A stretch of 64,000 nucleotides of DNA from Bacteroidales bacterium UBA3808 (lineage in GTDB: Bacteria > Bacteroidota > Bacteroidia > Bacteroidales > Paludibacteraceae), in contig DFEG01000040.1 in assembly GCA_002369075.1 (NCBI GenBank), positions 4,166-68,165 on the forward strand, read 5' to 3'. The notes under the pieces are model-generated. The model did no database searches. It was not told where the DNA came from and saw only the letters and a program-made list of their open reading frames with translations. Both the position numbers and the translations under genes were made by a program. The first letter of the stretch is position 1, and each line of letters starts with the position of its first letter. Shown here piece after piece: positions 25,205 to 33,617 of the stretch.

Positions 25205-26224
25205 ATGAAAAAGCTGTTTTTATTTTCTTTTTTAGTACTCGCAATGATGAGTTGCAACAATGGCAACGAGCGCTTGCTGACCTCCGCCACGGGGTCTATT
25301 TATGAATGTCTTGTCGTAAGCGACGAAGCACTGAAAAATGAAGTATGCGGAACAATGGGTGCCGATATGTACGGTTTGCCTCAGATGGAAGCGTATTTTA
25401 CTACGACACATGTTACTCCGGCTCAATTTGACGATCTTTTCCGTGCCACACGAAACATTGTACTCGTAGATGTCAATCCCAACAAATACACAATGGTGAA
25501 AGCGACCAAAGCACGCGATGTGTGGTCCAAGCCGCAAGCACTGGTACGCATCCAGGCACCGGACAATGAGTCTTTTCTGACATACTGGCACGGGAACGGA
25601 GAGAAACTCCGCGAGTGGTTCGTACAGGAGGAGTTAGCCCGTCAGATCCGCTTTTACCGCGCGAATACTAATAGAGACGCGCGCGCGAGGCTGAACAAAC
25701 AAGGTTACGATCTGCTCATACCCGAGGACTACATGCTCATTATGGATACCACCCTGAAAGTAAATGACAAAATGGTAAATGTCCTTTGGTGCTGCAATAA
25801 CAAAGGTCCGATGCGCAAGGATGTACTCGTTTATAGCTATCTTTATACGTCACAAGACCAATTCTCCAACGACTCTGTCATCGCTATGCGTAATGAAGTA
25901 ATGGGCAAGTTGGTATCGGCACAAGTAGAGGGTAGCCATATGGGGACTGAGTACAGGCATTTCCCGCCGGTAACGAGACAAGTTCCAGCACTGCGGGACT
26001 CCATCGGCGGTTTCTATGCCATGGAGACCAGAGGATTATGGAAGATTTTGGACGGTGAAGCGATGGGCGGTCCGTTTGTAAGCCTGACCCGTCTGGATCA
26101 AGTGAACGGAAAAGTCGTGACGGCAGAGACTTTCCTCTACGCTCCGGGACAGAAGAAACGCAATGCCCTCCGTCAGATGGAGGCTATTCTCTATACCTTG
26201 GAGATGCCAAACGAGCATAAGTAG
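25205..26224 (+). CDS. DUF4837-family lipoprotein
   Basis: 339 residues. Signal peptide with lipobox MMSC (Cys about 17), so an outer- or inner-membrane lipoprotein. DUF4837 features: TGSIYECLVVSDEAL, VLVDVNPNKYT, RGLWKILDGEAMGGPFVS and a C-terminal VVTAETFLYAPGQKKRN. Function unknown; the family is confined to Bacteroidetes. A 15-mer repeat pair inserts VNDKMVN in the middle of the protein. Converges with pnuC with 3 bp between stop codons. Confidence 0.85.
   Translation: MKKLFLFSFLVLAMMSCNNGNERLLTSATGSIYECLVVSDEALKNEVCGTMGADMYGLPQMEAYFTTTHVTPAQFDDLFRATRNIVLVDVNPNKYTMVKATKARDVWSKPQALVRIQAPDNESFLTYWHGNGEKLREWFVQEELARQIRFYRANTNRDARARLNKQGYDLLIPEDYMLIMDTTLKVNDKMVNVLWCCNNKGPMRKDVLVYSYLYTSQDQFSNDSVIAMRNEVMGKLVSAQVEGSHMGTEYRHFPPVTRQVPALRDSIGGFYAMETRGLWKILDGEAMGGPFVSLTRLDQVNGKVVTAETFLYAPGQKKRNALRQMEAILYTLEMPNEHK
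25760..25789. repeat. In-gene 15-mer pair (GTAAATG family)
   Basis: gtaaatgacaaaatg followed by gtaaatgtcctttgg: the reverse complement of the CATTTAC family seen at 8046. Confidence 0.8.
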
Positions 26225-26227
26225 CAT

Positions 26228-26905
26228 TTACTGTTTGGAGTGGAGAGAACTCCAGCGTCTGAGACCATAGAGGCAGTTGGCGCACCAGAATGCATATTGC
26301 GCTGCCATGCAGTAGTCTCCGGCTCTTAACCATAAAACGACACTCAGAATATCCACAGCGAGCCATATATACCAATGCTCGCGATAGACAAGAATCATCA
26401 GTACCTGTGCCACCAGCGCAGGTATTGTTGTAAAAGCATCAAGGTAAGGCTGTGTATCGTCCGTCCAGAAGGCTAATCCCCACCCTGTGAGCCATGCACC
26501 GGCAATCGTGGCTGTACTTATGACCAACAACGTACGGAGCGATAAACTGCGAGGCGTAATCACCTTGCCTTCTTCCGTGTCTGTCATTCGGTTGCGCCAT
26601 ACATGGACGCCGTATATCATCGTGAAAAAATAGTATATATTGATTCCTATTTCGGCATAGAAACGCTGAGTCCAGCATAGATAGGTATAGGTAAAGACCT
26701 GTGCGAAACCGAAAGCATAAGTCATGATGTTTCCCTGTGAGGTCAGGCAGACGGAACAGACACCCAGACAACCGCTCGTGAGCGAGAGCCATCCTAAATC
26801 ACTCATCAGCCCGTTCATGCGGTTGGCTATCAGGAATGTGACGACCTGAATCAACAGACCGCATGTCATGAAACTATAGTCAAAAACCTTACTTCTTCTT
26901 CCCAT
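26228..26905 (-). CDS. pnuC: PnuC-like nicotinamide riboside/vitamin transporter
   Basis: 225 residues, about seven membrane helices. Family motifs: WLSLTSGCLGVCSVCLTSQGNIMTYAFGF, IYYFFTMIYGVHVWRN (the W-x-R pattern) and the C-terminal HWYIWLAVDILSVVLWL. Takes up nicotinamide riboside or a related vitamin by facilitated diffusion. Overlaps the upstream lipoprotein gene by 17 bp and ends the minus-strand run that starts at 33528. A thiamine-type PnuT paralogue cannot be excluded from sequence alone. Confidence 0.85.
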   Translation of the reverse strand: MGRRSKVFDYSFMTCGLLIQVVTFLIANRMNGLMSDLGWLSLTSGCLGVCSVCLTSQGNIMTYAFGFAQVFTYTYLCWTQRFYAEIGINIYYFFTMIYGVHVWRNRMTDTEEGKVITPRSLSLRTLLVISTATIAGAWLTGWGLAFWTDDTQPYLDAFTTIPALVAQVLMILVYREHWYIWLAVDILSVVLWLRAGDYCMAAQYAFWCANCLYGLRRWSSLHSKQ

Positions 26906-28655
26906 TAGCCGATGCCTTAATCAGTTCCTGTGGTTTGGCTGCCGTCTGTTCCACCGCTGTGTAATCCCACTCTTCCTCAAAATCCCAGTTGGATTTGGTC
27001 TGTATCTTCTCGGGAAAATAATAAACCGGTTCCGGTTGTCTCTTCTCTCTCCATGAGCCGGTAGTCCATTTGCCGTCACCGTTTTTGTCCTCGTAACAAC
27101 GCAGGTAGTAACTATCCGGTTTGAGGAACTCAAAGAGTGCTCCTTCTGCGGTAGCCGGCAGTTCTCGGAGCACCTGATCCTTGGCGTTCAGCACTTGGAT
27201 TCGCATTTTGTCAATGGAGGGCGAGAGTTTGATACGGAGAGTGGAATAATCTGTCAGTGCCTTGAGTTGCAACGGATAATTGCCGGCTATGTGCGTCACG
27301 CCGTAGATATCGTGGATGGCGCCGCTGTCTATGCGCAGTTCGTATTTCCCATCCGGCTTGAAAGTAGCGATAAATGCAATACGCATCGGAAAGGAGTTAT
27401 GTTCCGCAATAGTAAAAGCTACCGGTTTGAGAACCGTATCAATGCGCTCGAAGAGGTGAATACTATCCTTCTCTATCGAAGCCATTGGTGTACTGCAAGT
27501 CAGTTGCAGCGTATCGAAAATCTCAAATCCTTTGCGGGCGTTGGATTTCAAATCCAGCCGCCTGTTGCGGTTCTTGCGTTCCTGTGCCTCTTTGGCTTTC
27601 GCGCTCAACCTCGGTGCGCGCCAAAAGGCACGTACTGTATCCATCCCCCACTCTATACGGAAGAGACTGTCCGTCCGGCGGTAACGGGTCTCAAAATAGA
27701 GGGAGTCTTGACCGATAGACATGCTATCCAGCAACCAGATGGTAGCTGTATCCCCTTTTGCGCTGAACTGCGTGATATAATGAAGGCTGTCGTTCATCGG
27801 CCTGATCTGCGGCAGACTGTCCGGCGAGGCAGAAAAAGCAATCAGGATCTTATGTTTCTCCGAACGGGTGGTACGCTGCAGATAGAGCCGTTGCTGTTCT
27901 TCCTTGAACAGAAACAGAGGTTGGAGCGGTTGGGCTGCCGGCACCGTACTATCCGTGCGGGTTGTATCATCCGTTCCGGACGCGACATGGATCGGTTCAT
28001 CGGCGAAAGCCAGTGCTTCGCTGATGGTCAGACGGTAGTCCCTGCTCACATCATCCAACGCATAAAGCCGGTAAGTACCCTCGTGCATGTTCCTGATATG
28101 GAAGATACCCGCGCTGTCGGTTTTCGCAACCCGGAGAAAAGGCTCTTTCTCAAACACACTATCCGCCATGTTCTGGTGTATCCCCACCAGCACTCCTTCC
28201 ATCGGATTCATATTCTCGCTGTTGAACAATCTTCCGCTATACTCCAGTGTGTCAATCTGTTCTCCCGTGGAAAAACAGAACGAATAGCCATGCAGAGGTG
28301 TCCGCTCGCGGTAGTCGCAGACCGCATTCCCGAAATCTATGGTATAAGTGGTGTTTTCACGGAGCGTGTCCTGGAACTTGATCAGCATCCTTTTACCTCT
28401 TGCTTTCACCTCAGGCGGAGTGGTTTGAGGCGGTGACATCATCAGGTTGCCCATCACATTATCGAGTTCGATATATTCATCGAAGGTGACGACAATCAAA
28501 TTCCCGTTAAAATTCAGTGCGCCTGTCTCGGGCTCGGAAAACAAGGGTTTGGGAGGAATCGAGTCTTTCGGTCCACCCTGCGGTCCTATACCTCTGTTAG
28601 CACAACTCGCAAACAGAAGCATTCCGATTAGTATTGCATGGATTTTATACCTCAT
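26889..28655 (-). CDS. Ig-like (Big_5) domain lipoprotein
   Basis: 588 residues from ATG 28655 (MRYKIHAIL). The longer start at 28679 adds nine residues encoded by a repeat array and is rejected. Signal peptide with lipobox FASC, then the family opening GPQGGPKDSIPPKPLFSEPE and a Big_5 domain (NLIVVTFDEYIELDNV). A CarboxypepD-type beta domain with TDSAGIFHIRNMHEGTYRLYAL follows, with a further Ig-like part and an acidic C-terminus. Common surface lipoprotein of Bacteroidetes with unknown function. Confidence 0.82.
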   Translation of the reverse strand: MRYKIHAILIGMLLFASCANRGIGPQGGPKDSIPPKPLFSEPETGALNFNGNLIVVTFDEYIELDNVMGNLMMSPPQTTPPEVKARGKRMLIKFQDTLRENTTYTIDFGNAVCDYRERTPLHGYSFCFSTGEQIDTLEYSGRLFNSENMNPMEGVLVGIHQNMADSVFEKEPFLRVAKTDSAGIFHIRNMHEGTYRLYALDDVSRDYRLTISEALAFADEPIHVASGTDDTTRTDSTVPAAQPLQPLFLFKEEQQRLYLQRTTRSEKHKILIAFSASPDSLPQIRPMNDSLHYITQFSAKGDTATIWLLDSMSIGQDSLYFETRYRRTDSLFRIEWGMDTVRAFWRAPRLSAKAKEAQERKNRNRRLDLKSNARKGFEIFDTLQLTCSTPMASIEKDSIHLFERIDTVLKPVAFTIAEHNSFPMRIAFIATFKPDGKYELRIDSGAIHDIYGVTHIAGNYPLQLKALTDYSTLRIKLSPSIDKMRIQVLNAKDQVLRELPATAEGALFEFLKPDSYYLRCYEDKNGDGKWTTGSWREKRQPEPVYYFPEKIQTKSNWDFEEEWDYTAVEQTAAKPQELIKASANGKKK

Positions 28656-28660
28656 TCTTC

Positions 28661-28684
28661 CTTTCACTCTCTCACTCATTCAAC
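28661..28684. repeat. Octamer array at a gene junction
   Basis: ctttcact, ctctcact, cattcaac; spans the stop codon of the deacetylase gene and precedes the lipoprotein start. Confidence 0.65.
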
Positions 28685-29289
28685 GTCCCCAGTTCGTACC
28701 CTTCTCCTTGCAGCCACTCGATGGCTTTCGGCAGTACGGCTAACATCCGCTCGTTTGATTTGAGCGAATCATGGAAATTGATGATACTCCCTTTCCGTGT
28801 CTCTCTTTTAATCTGTGCAAGCATCGCTTCCGGCGTACGGTTCTTGTCGTAATCGCGCGTCAGTACATCCCACAGATAGACGGTGTACCCTGCTTTTTGG
28901 AGCGCACGGCGCTGCCATATCCAGGTTTTGCCATAAGGAGGCCTAAATAATTTACGATTGGATGATTTATGCGCTATCGCCTCTTGGCATTTTGCCACAT
29001 TTGCCATGTATTCTTCAAGGCTGTAGTCCCATCCTTTGAGGTGGTTGTATGTATGATTGGCGACTGCGTGACCACCTTTCAGTACCTGCTCGAACACCTC
29101 CGGATGTTTGTCTATGTTCTCGCCCACCATGAAAAAAGTAGCTTTCACCCCGTAGTGATCCAATATCTCCAAAACCTTTGGCGTTACCTCGGGTATCGGT
29201 CCGTCGTCAAAGGTAAGATAAACACTCTGCCCCTGCCGGAATATACCGCAGGGGTAGAGTGTCTGCAATATGTTCCGGATACTTACCAA
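28672..29289 (-). CDS. NodB-type polysaccharide deacetylase
   Basis: 205 residues. Metal-dependent carbohydrate esterase family 4: motif 1 VYLTFDDGPIPEVTP (TFDDGP), motif 2 AVANHTYNHL (HxxxH), motif 3 RKLFRPPYGKT, and INFHDSL near the end. All metal-binding residues are present. No signal peptide is visible, so it may act in the cytoplasm or be exported otherwise; an earlier start is blocked by the glucokinase gene (7-bp overlap). Confidence 0.9.
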   Translation of the reverse strand: MVSIRNILQTLYPCGIFRQGQSVYLTFDDGPIPEVTPKVLEILDHYGVKATFFMVGENIDKHPEVFEQVLKGGHAVANHTYNHLKGWDYSLEEYMANVAKCQEAIAHKSSNRKLFRPPYGKTWIWQRRALQKAGYTVYLWDVLTRDYDKNRTPEAMLAQIKRETRKGSIINFHDSLKSNERMLAVLPKAIEWLQGEGYELGTLNE

Positions 29290-30239
29290 GCAAGTGAAGA
29301 TGCGCCTAAGATGGCGGCATCACTGTCTTTGAGGATTGAGATGGATACGGGGATCTTGCCCTTCCAAATAGGCATCAGGTTGGCGTCCAGTGCCTCGCGG
29401 ATAGGATCCATGATCCAATGACCGGCTTTGGTCAGACCGCCGAAGAGGATGATTGCCTCGGGACTTGAGAAATGTACATAATCAGCCAGTTTCTCACCTA
29501 ACAGACGTCCTGTGTAGTCGAAAATCTCTTTGGCTACCAGATCGCCCTTCTCCGCTGCGTCGAACACATCCTTGGAGGTGATATGATCAATGTCTGCCAC
29601 ATCGCGCAGGAGGGTCGGCTGGGTGGTTGCCGTGACTATCTCTTTGGCCGTGCGCGCAACTCCTGTTGCCGACGCGTACGCCTCGATGCAGCCTCTCTGA
29701 CCGCAACCGCAGAGACGTCCGTTACCGCTATGATCTACCTTGCAGTGCCCCAATTCACCGGCAAATCCGTCGTGGCCATACAGCAGCTTGCCGTCAATCA
29801 CAATACCGGATCCGACACCCGTTCCCAGGGTAATGACGATAAAGTTCTTCATACCACGCGCCGAACCGTATATCATTTCGCCTTGCGCGGCAGCATTCGC
29901 ATCATTGGTGATGGTGCATTTGACTCCCATGCGCTCGCTAATGAGTTTGGCAAACGGCACTACGCCTTTCCATGGGAGGTTCGGAGCCTGTTCTATACAG
30001 CCCGAGTAGAAATTACCATTCGGCGCACCGCAGCCGATTCCCACAATGTCGCTCATTGTAAGTCCTTCGTCTGCTACCAGTTTTTTCAGCCCCTCACAGA
30101 GCACATCGCAATACTCGTCTATCTCCGGATACTGCTGGGTCGGGATAGAGTTGCAACGTAATACTTGACCTTCGTCGTTAACCAAACCGAACTTGGTGCC
30201 TGTGCCACCCAAGTCAATACCTAATGCGTACTTTTTCAT
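29283..30239 (-). CDS. ROK-family glucokinase
   Basis: 318 residues, cytoplasmic; phosphorylates glucose or a related sugar. ATP-binding IDLGGTGTKFGLV, sugar-binding NDANAAAQGE, GTGVGSGIVIDGKLLYG, the HGFAGELGH-type active site (GFAGELGHCKV) and the zinc motif CGCGQRGCIEAYAS are all intact. ROK proteins with DNA-binding domains have an N-terminal HTH, absent here, so this is an enzyme. Overlaps the DPP IV gene by 4 bp. Confidence 0.93.
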   Translation of the reverse strand: MKKYALGIDLGGTGTKFGLVNDEGQVLRCNSIPTQQYPEIDEYCDVLCEGLKKLVADEGLTMSDIVGIGCGAPNGNFYSGCIEQAPNLPWKGVVPFAKLISERMGVKCTITNDANAAAQGEMIYGSARGMKNFIVITLGTGVGSGIVIDGKLLYGHDGFAGELGHCKVDHSGNGRLCGCGQRGCIEAYASATGVARTAKEIVTATTQPTLLRDVADIDHITSKDVFDAAEKGDLVAKEIFDYTGRLLGEKLADYVHFSSPEAIILFGGLTKAGHWIMDPIREALDANLMPIWKGKIPVSISILKDSDAAILGASSLAW

Positions 30240-32275
30240 TGTTTTAGATTATTTTGTAAGAAATTAAGAATTCGCTCGTGCATATGTTTGGCATTATTGC
30301 CTTTCTTGAGGAAATGGTTATCATCCGGATAAACCTGCATCTCAAACTGTTTATCCGCCTGTACAAGAGCATTGACATACTGCATTGTGTGCTGGAAATG
30401 CACATTGTCATCCGCTGAGCCATGGATAATCAACACGGTTCCTGTCAAATCCTGTACATGGTTCATCAGCGAAGCAGTCTCATAGCCCTTTTCATTCACC
30501 TGCGGACGACGCATATACCGCTCCGTATAAGCACTGTCATAGAGTCTCCAGTCCGTCACCGGCGCAATAGCCACTCCCGCCTTGAAGGGATGCCCTTTCA
30601 TGCTCATGGTCATCAAGGTCTCATAGCCGCCGTAACTCCATCCAAGGATAGCCATGCGGTTGGCATCGATATCTTCGCGGGTGCCTATGTAGTTTGCCGC
30701 GGCAATGAGATCCTCCGCCTCTTTGATACCCAGGTTCATATAGGTCTCGTTGCGCCATGCGCGGCCCCTGCAATCACTTCCGCGGCTATCAACAATCAGC
30801 ACGGCATAACCTTCTGCCACCAGCGCATACTCAAACCGCTTGCGCCATCGGTTAAGCACCCGTTGGCTCGCCGGACCGCTATAGTGCATCACCACAAGAG
30901 GAAGCGGCTGATGGCTGACGGCTGATGGCTGACGGCTTGTCATCAACATGGCCTCCAATTCCTTACCTTTCCCGTTAGGTATCTTCATTAGCTCCGGCTC
31001 GGGTAATCCGTTCTCCGCCCATGCCTCACGGATATCCCGGTTATCGAGAATCAGCGTAAACTTATTCTTGGCGTAGAGCATGTATTCGTTGGGAGTAGTA
31101 AACGATTGATGGCATATGATAGCGCTGTTCGCATCTGCTGCAAACCGTGCGGTATACATCCCGTCGCCATCTGTGATCTTGGCAATCGTCCCTTTCTTCA
31201 GATTTACTGCATAGATGTCCCGTGTGCTTGGCGTGGTAGCAGCTTGATAGTATAAGGACTGATTCTTCTCGTTGACCGCATATAGTGCCGTTACATCTAT
31301 TCCCTCCGGTGTGAGTGTCTTCTGCTCCATACCTTGCGCATCATGGAGATACACGCGTCGCCAACCTTCTTTCTCACTGAGCACGATAAACCGCCCGTCG
31401 CTGAGCCACTGCCATTCATCGAAGAGGCTGTAATCGACGAAATACTGTTTGCTCTCTTCTTTGTATAACAGGTGCGAGACGGTAGATTTGGCATTGCAGG
31501 AGAAGACCTCCATTCTCGTCTGGTCCCTGTTCACGCGCAGTACGATCAACTCTCCTCTCTCCGTCCATCGTATCCGCGGGAAATAGACATCATTATTGTG
31601 TTCGTCCTTCAGTCCGCTGATTGTCACAATACCTTTGGTGGCAACGTCATAGACGCAGACAGACGCTTTCGCGTTCGGGCATCCCGCTTTCGGGTAACGG
31701 AGACTCTCCTGCGCCGGATATTGGGTATCGGCATAGATGTCCCACGAGAAAGTCGGTACCTCGTGTTCGTCCAGCCGCACGAAAGCTAATTGTTTGGAAT
31801 CCGGACTCCAGGCAAAGAGAGCGGTTGTCCCGAACTCCTCCTCATAGAGCCAGTCAGCTAATCCGTTGATGATGTCCGTGTCCTCGTCCTTGGTCACAGC
31901 CACCTCGGTACCGAAATCGAGTTTGTGGATATATAGGTTATTATTCTTGGCGAAAGCTATGTACCTTCCGTTCGGGCTCATCACGGCATCGCGCACTTTG
32001 CCAAAGCCCATACCTGCACCCAATTGTTTGCGCGTGTGGTGGAGTGTATCGGTCACATAATAGTAGGCAACGCGTGAGTGGCGGAAGATTGTCTCCTCTT
32101 CCTCGCACTCCAGACGGTAGCGGGTACTGACAGACGGGTCTTCCTTTGCACTTTGTGCTTTGTCACTTTGTACATTCAGAATACTGTCCTGCTCCGCCAC
32201 GCTCAAGGTCTTGGCGTTATAATCCCCTGCCAATAGAGCCTGCAGGAAAGAGGCTATTATAATCAGTGGTTTCAT
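30236..32275 (-). CDS. Dipeptidyl peptidase IV (S9 family)
   Basis: 679 residues. Serine exopeptidase that removes X-Pro/X-Ala dipeptides, periplasmic or surface. Signal peptide at the N-terminus, beta-propeller with the DPP IV glutamates in DWLYEEEF, then an alpha/beta hydrolase domain: GWSYGGY (nucleophile Ser), the Asp in HGSADDNVHF and the His in DDNHFLKKG. Two in-frame repeat insertions: a CTTTGTG array near residue 40 after the signal peptide, and a GGCTGAT/GGCTGAC array (SRQPSAVSHQP) at the propeller-hydrolase junction. Four bases overlap with genes on both sides. Confidence 0.92.
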   Translation of the reverse strand: MKPLIIIASFLQALLAGDYNAKTLSVAEQDSILNVQSDKAQSAKEDPSVSTRYRLECEEEETIFRHSRVAYYYVTDTLHHTRKQLGAGMGFGKVRDAVMSPNGRYIAFAKNNNLYIHKLDFGTEVAVTKDEDTDIINGLADWLYEEEFGTTALFAWSPDSKQLAFVRLDEHEVPTFSWDIYADTQYPAQESLRYPKAGCPNAKASVCVYDVATKGIVTISGLKDEHNNDVYFPRIRWTERGELIVLRVNRDQTRMEVFSCNAKSTVSHLLYKEESKQYFVDYSLFDEWQWLSDGRFIVLSEKEGWRRVYLHDAQGMEQKTLTPEGIDVTALYAVNEKNQSLYYQAATTPSTRDIYAVNLKKGTIAKITDGDGMYTARFAADANSAIICHQSFTTPNEYMLYAKNKFTLILDNRDIREAWAENGLPEPELMKIPNGKGKELEAMLMTSRQPSAVSHQPLPLVVMHYSGPASQRVLNRWRKRFEYALVAEGYAVLIVDSRGSDCRGRAWRNETYMNLGIKEAEDLIAAANYIGTREDIDANRMAILGWSYGGYETLMTMSMKGHPFKAGVAIAPVTDWRLYDSAYTERYMRRPQVNEKGYETASLMNHVQDLTGTVLIIHGSADDNVHFQHTMQYVNALVQADKQFEMQVYPDDNHFLKKGNNAKHMHERILNFLQNNLKQ
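30906..30933. repeat. In-gene heptamer array (GGCTGAT/GGCTGAC)
   Basis: ggctgat, ggctgac, ggctgat, ggctgac; the reverse complement of the AGCCATC/AGCCGTC array in rsmD at 49938. Confidence 0.9.
32144..32172. repeat. In-gene heptamer array (CTTTGTG)
   Basis: ctttgca, ctttgtg, ctttgtc, (a), ctttgta near the 5' end of the DPP IV gene. Confidence 0.8.
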
Positions 32276-33528
32276 AGTTCAATTATTTTCTTCCCGTTTT
32301 TAATCTTCAGTTGATAGTTGCCGAGGTACATAATTACCCGTTCGTTTCTTGATCCACTCGTTCCTTCGGTCGTTTCCTCCAAGCCCATAGGCACTTCTGG
32401 ATGGCATGTAAAATAACGATCGTCCGTCTCGTCTGCTACCGGCAACAAGCGCATGGGAGAGGTTCCTATATTGGCTTGTAGTAATCCGGCGTGTACGTTT
32501 TCTCCTCGCCCGTCCATTATATTCGGCCATAAGATATATTTCTTACCGCCGGACTCCGTGTAGAAGAGGGTCTCTTCGCCACTGTGATAGACATGCCACG
32601 GTGAGACATCGGCAACCAATAGCGTACCGGAATAACCTATCGGTGTACCGGTAGCTGCGTGGGAAATATAGGCAGTGGCAGAGTCAGGAAAGGAGATGGA
32701 ATATACCTGGTTGTCATTGCTCAAATCGAGATTCCCGCTCGCCATGACACCCTCCATTGGCACGTCGGATAATACGATGTTGTTGGCACTGTTTACATAT
32801 CGGTATTCGCCGTCCGTCAGTTGGGTTGCATAGTCTGTATCTCGTTCCTCCGTCCTGTATTCAAAGACCGCCCAGAGGGTACAATCAGAGGCGGGAACAT
32901 ATTGCGTATTTGCCGGATAGAGAGGGGGCGTTTGAGTGGTACTCAAAAACTCTGTTTCTGTCCATCCTCGGAACTTCCATTCCGCGGAGTCCGGTACGTT
33001 CGGAAGGATAATACCGGCATTGCCTTGCTTTTCCTTCATTGCGGCAAGCAACCGGTTACCGTACATGAGCGTCACGGTGCGCACCTCCGTCGGTGTCCAC
33101 TGGATATCATACCGCTCTATGTGAAGCGAGTTCTGCGTTCCTTTAAGGCTGACGGTTAGGTCTGCGACCCCTTGCTCTGGATGTTGTAGAAGCGTAACCG
33201 GATGAAATGTAGTATTGTCATAATGTCCGATCCATTGGGTGTAATAGCCGTCCATAAAGGCGATTGACTGCCCATTTGCCTGAACCGTAAACTCCCCTGC
33301 CCCGCTGCTTTTGTTGGACTTCACATAGACCGTGATTTGGTCAATCGTAATTCCGCCGAGGCCGGTTAAACGCAGTGTTGCTTCCTGCCCGGCAGTCACG
33401 CTGCCTTTGCTGCCCGTATTAGCGTAACTCACCTGCATCCCAAGCGGTTTGTCTTCACTGGTTGCTACGGAATGTTTATCCTGTATCGTGAACGTCATCA
33501 GGCTCAATATAATCAGTAATAACTTCAT
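32272..33528 (-). CDS. Secreted protein with InlB-type repeat, function unknown
   Basis: 418 residues. N-terminal hydrophobic signal, a beta-rich first half (QVSYANTGSKGSVTAGQEATLRLTG), a Listeria-Bacteroides InlB_B-like unit (WKFRGWTETEFLSTT..TLWAVFEY) and a C-terminus LGNYQLKIKNGKKIIEL. That tail resembles a degenerate type IX secretion sorting domain, but this is weak. Directly under its own promoter and co-transcribed with DPP IV. No known enzyme motif seen. Confidence 0.6.
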   Translation of the reverse strand: MKLLLIILSLMTFTIQDKHSVATSEDKPLGMQVSYANTGSKGSVTAGQEATLRLTGLGGITIDQITVYVKSNKSSGAGEFTVQANGQSIAFMDGYYTQWIGHYDNTTFHPVTLLQHPEQGVADLTVSLKGTQNSLHIERYDIQWTPTEVRTVTLMYGNRLLAAMKEKQGNAGIILPNVPDSAEWKFRGWTETEFLSTTQTPPLYPANTQYVPASDCTLWAVFEYRTEERDTDYATQLTDGEYRYVNSANNIVLSDVPMEGVMASGNLDLSNDNQVYSISFPDSATAYISHAATGTPIGYSGTLLVADVSPWHVYHSGEETLFYTESGGKKYILWPNIMDGRGENVHAGLLQANIGTSPMRLLPVADETDDRYFTCHPEVPMGLEETTEGTSGSRNERVIMYLGNYQLKIKNGKKIIEL

Positions 33529-33546
33529 TCGTATCTATTTTGCGTG

Positions 33547-33577
33547 CAAAATTACAAAATTATTTTGACATATGCAA
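33547..33577 (-). promoter_or_regulatory. Promoter of the 32272 gene and the DPP IV operon
   Basis: Minus strand CTTGCATATGTCAAAAT, spacer 20 bp, TAATTTTG (33547-33554). Interleaves with the plus-strand promoter; both share the same CATATG. Confidence 0.75.
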
Positions 33578-33594
33578 GATTTTTAGTAATTTTG
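33564..33594 (+). promoter_or_regulatory. Promoter of the RluA-type gene
   Basis: TTTG (33564-33567), ACATATGC, spacer 19 bp, TAATTTTG (33587-33594). Overlaps the divergent promoter. Confidence 0.7.
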
Positions 33595-33617
33595 TAGCCG
33601 ATTTATACGCATTGCAC

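Noticed and set aside
27195..28436. 413-residue plus-strand frame opposite the Big_5 lipoprotein
   Set aside because: Antisense shadow without signal, domain or promoter.
30236..32275. DPP IV as a prolyl oligopeptidase of another S9 subfamily
   Set aside because: The double-Glu motif in DWLYEEEF and the length match the DPP IV subfamily.
33540..33617. Earlier start of the RluA-type gene at 33540
   Set aside because: This segment contains both divergent promoters; ATG 33618 has a normal short leader.
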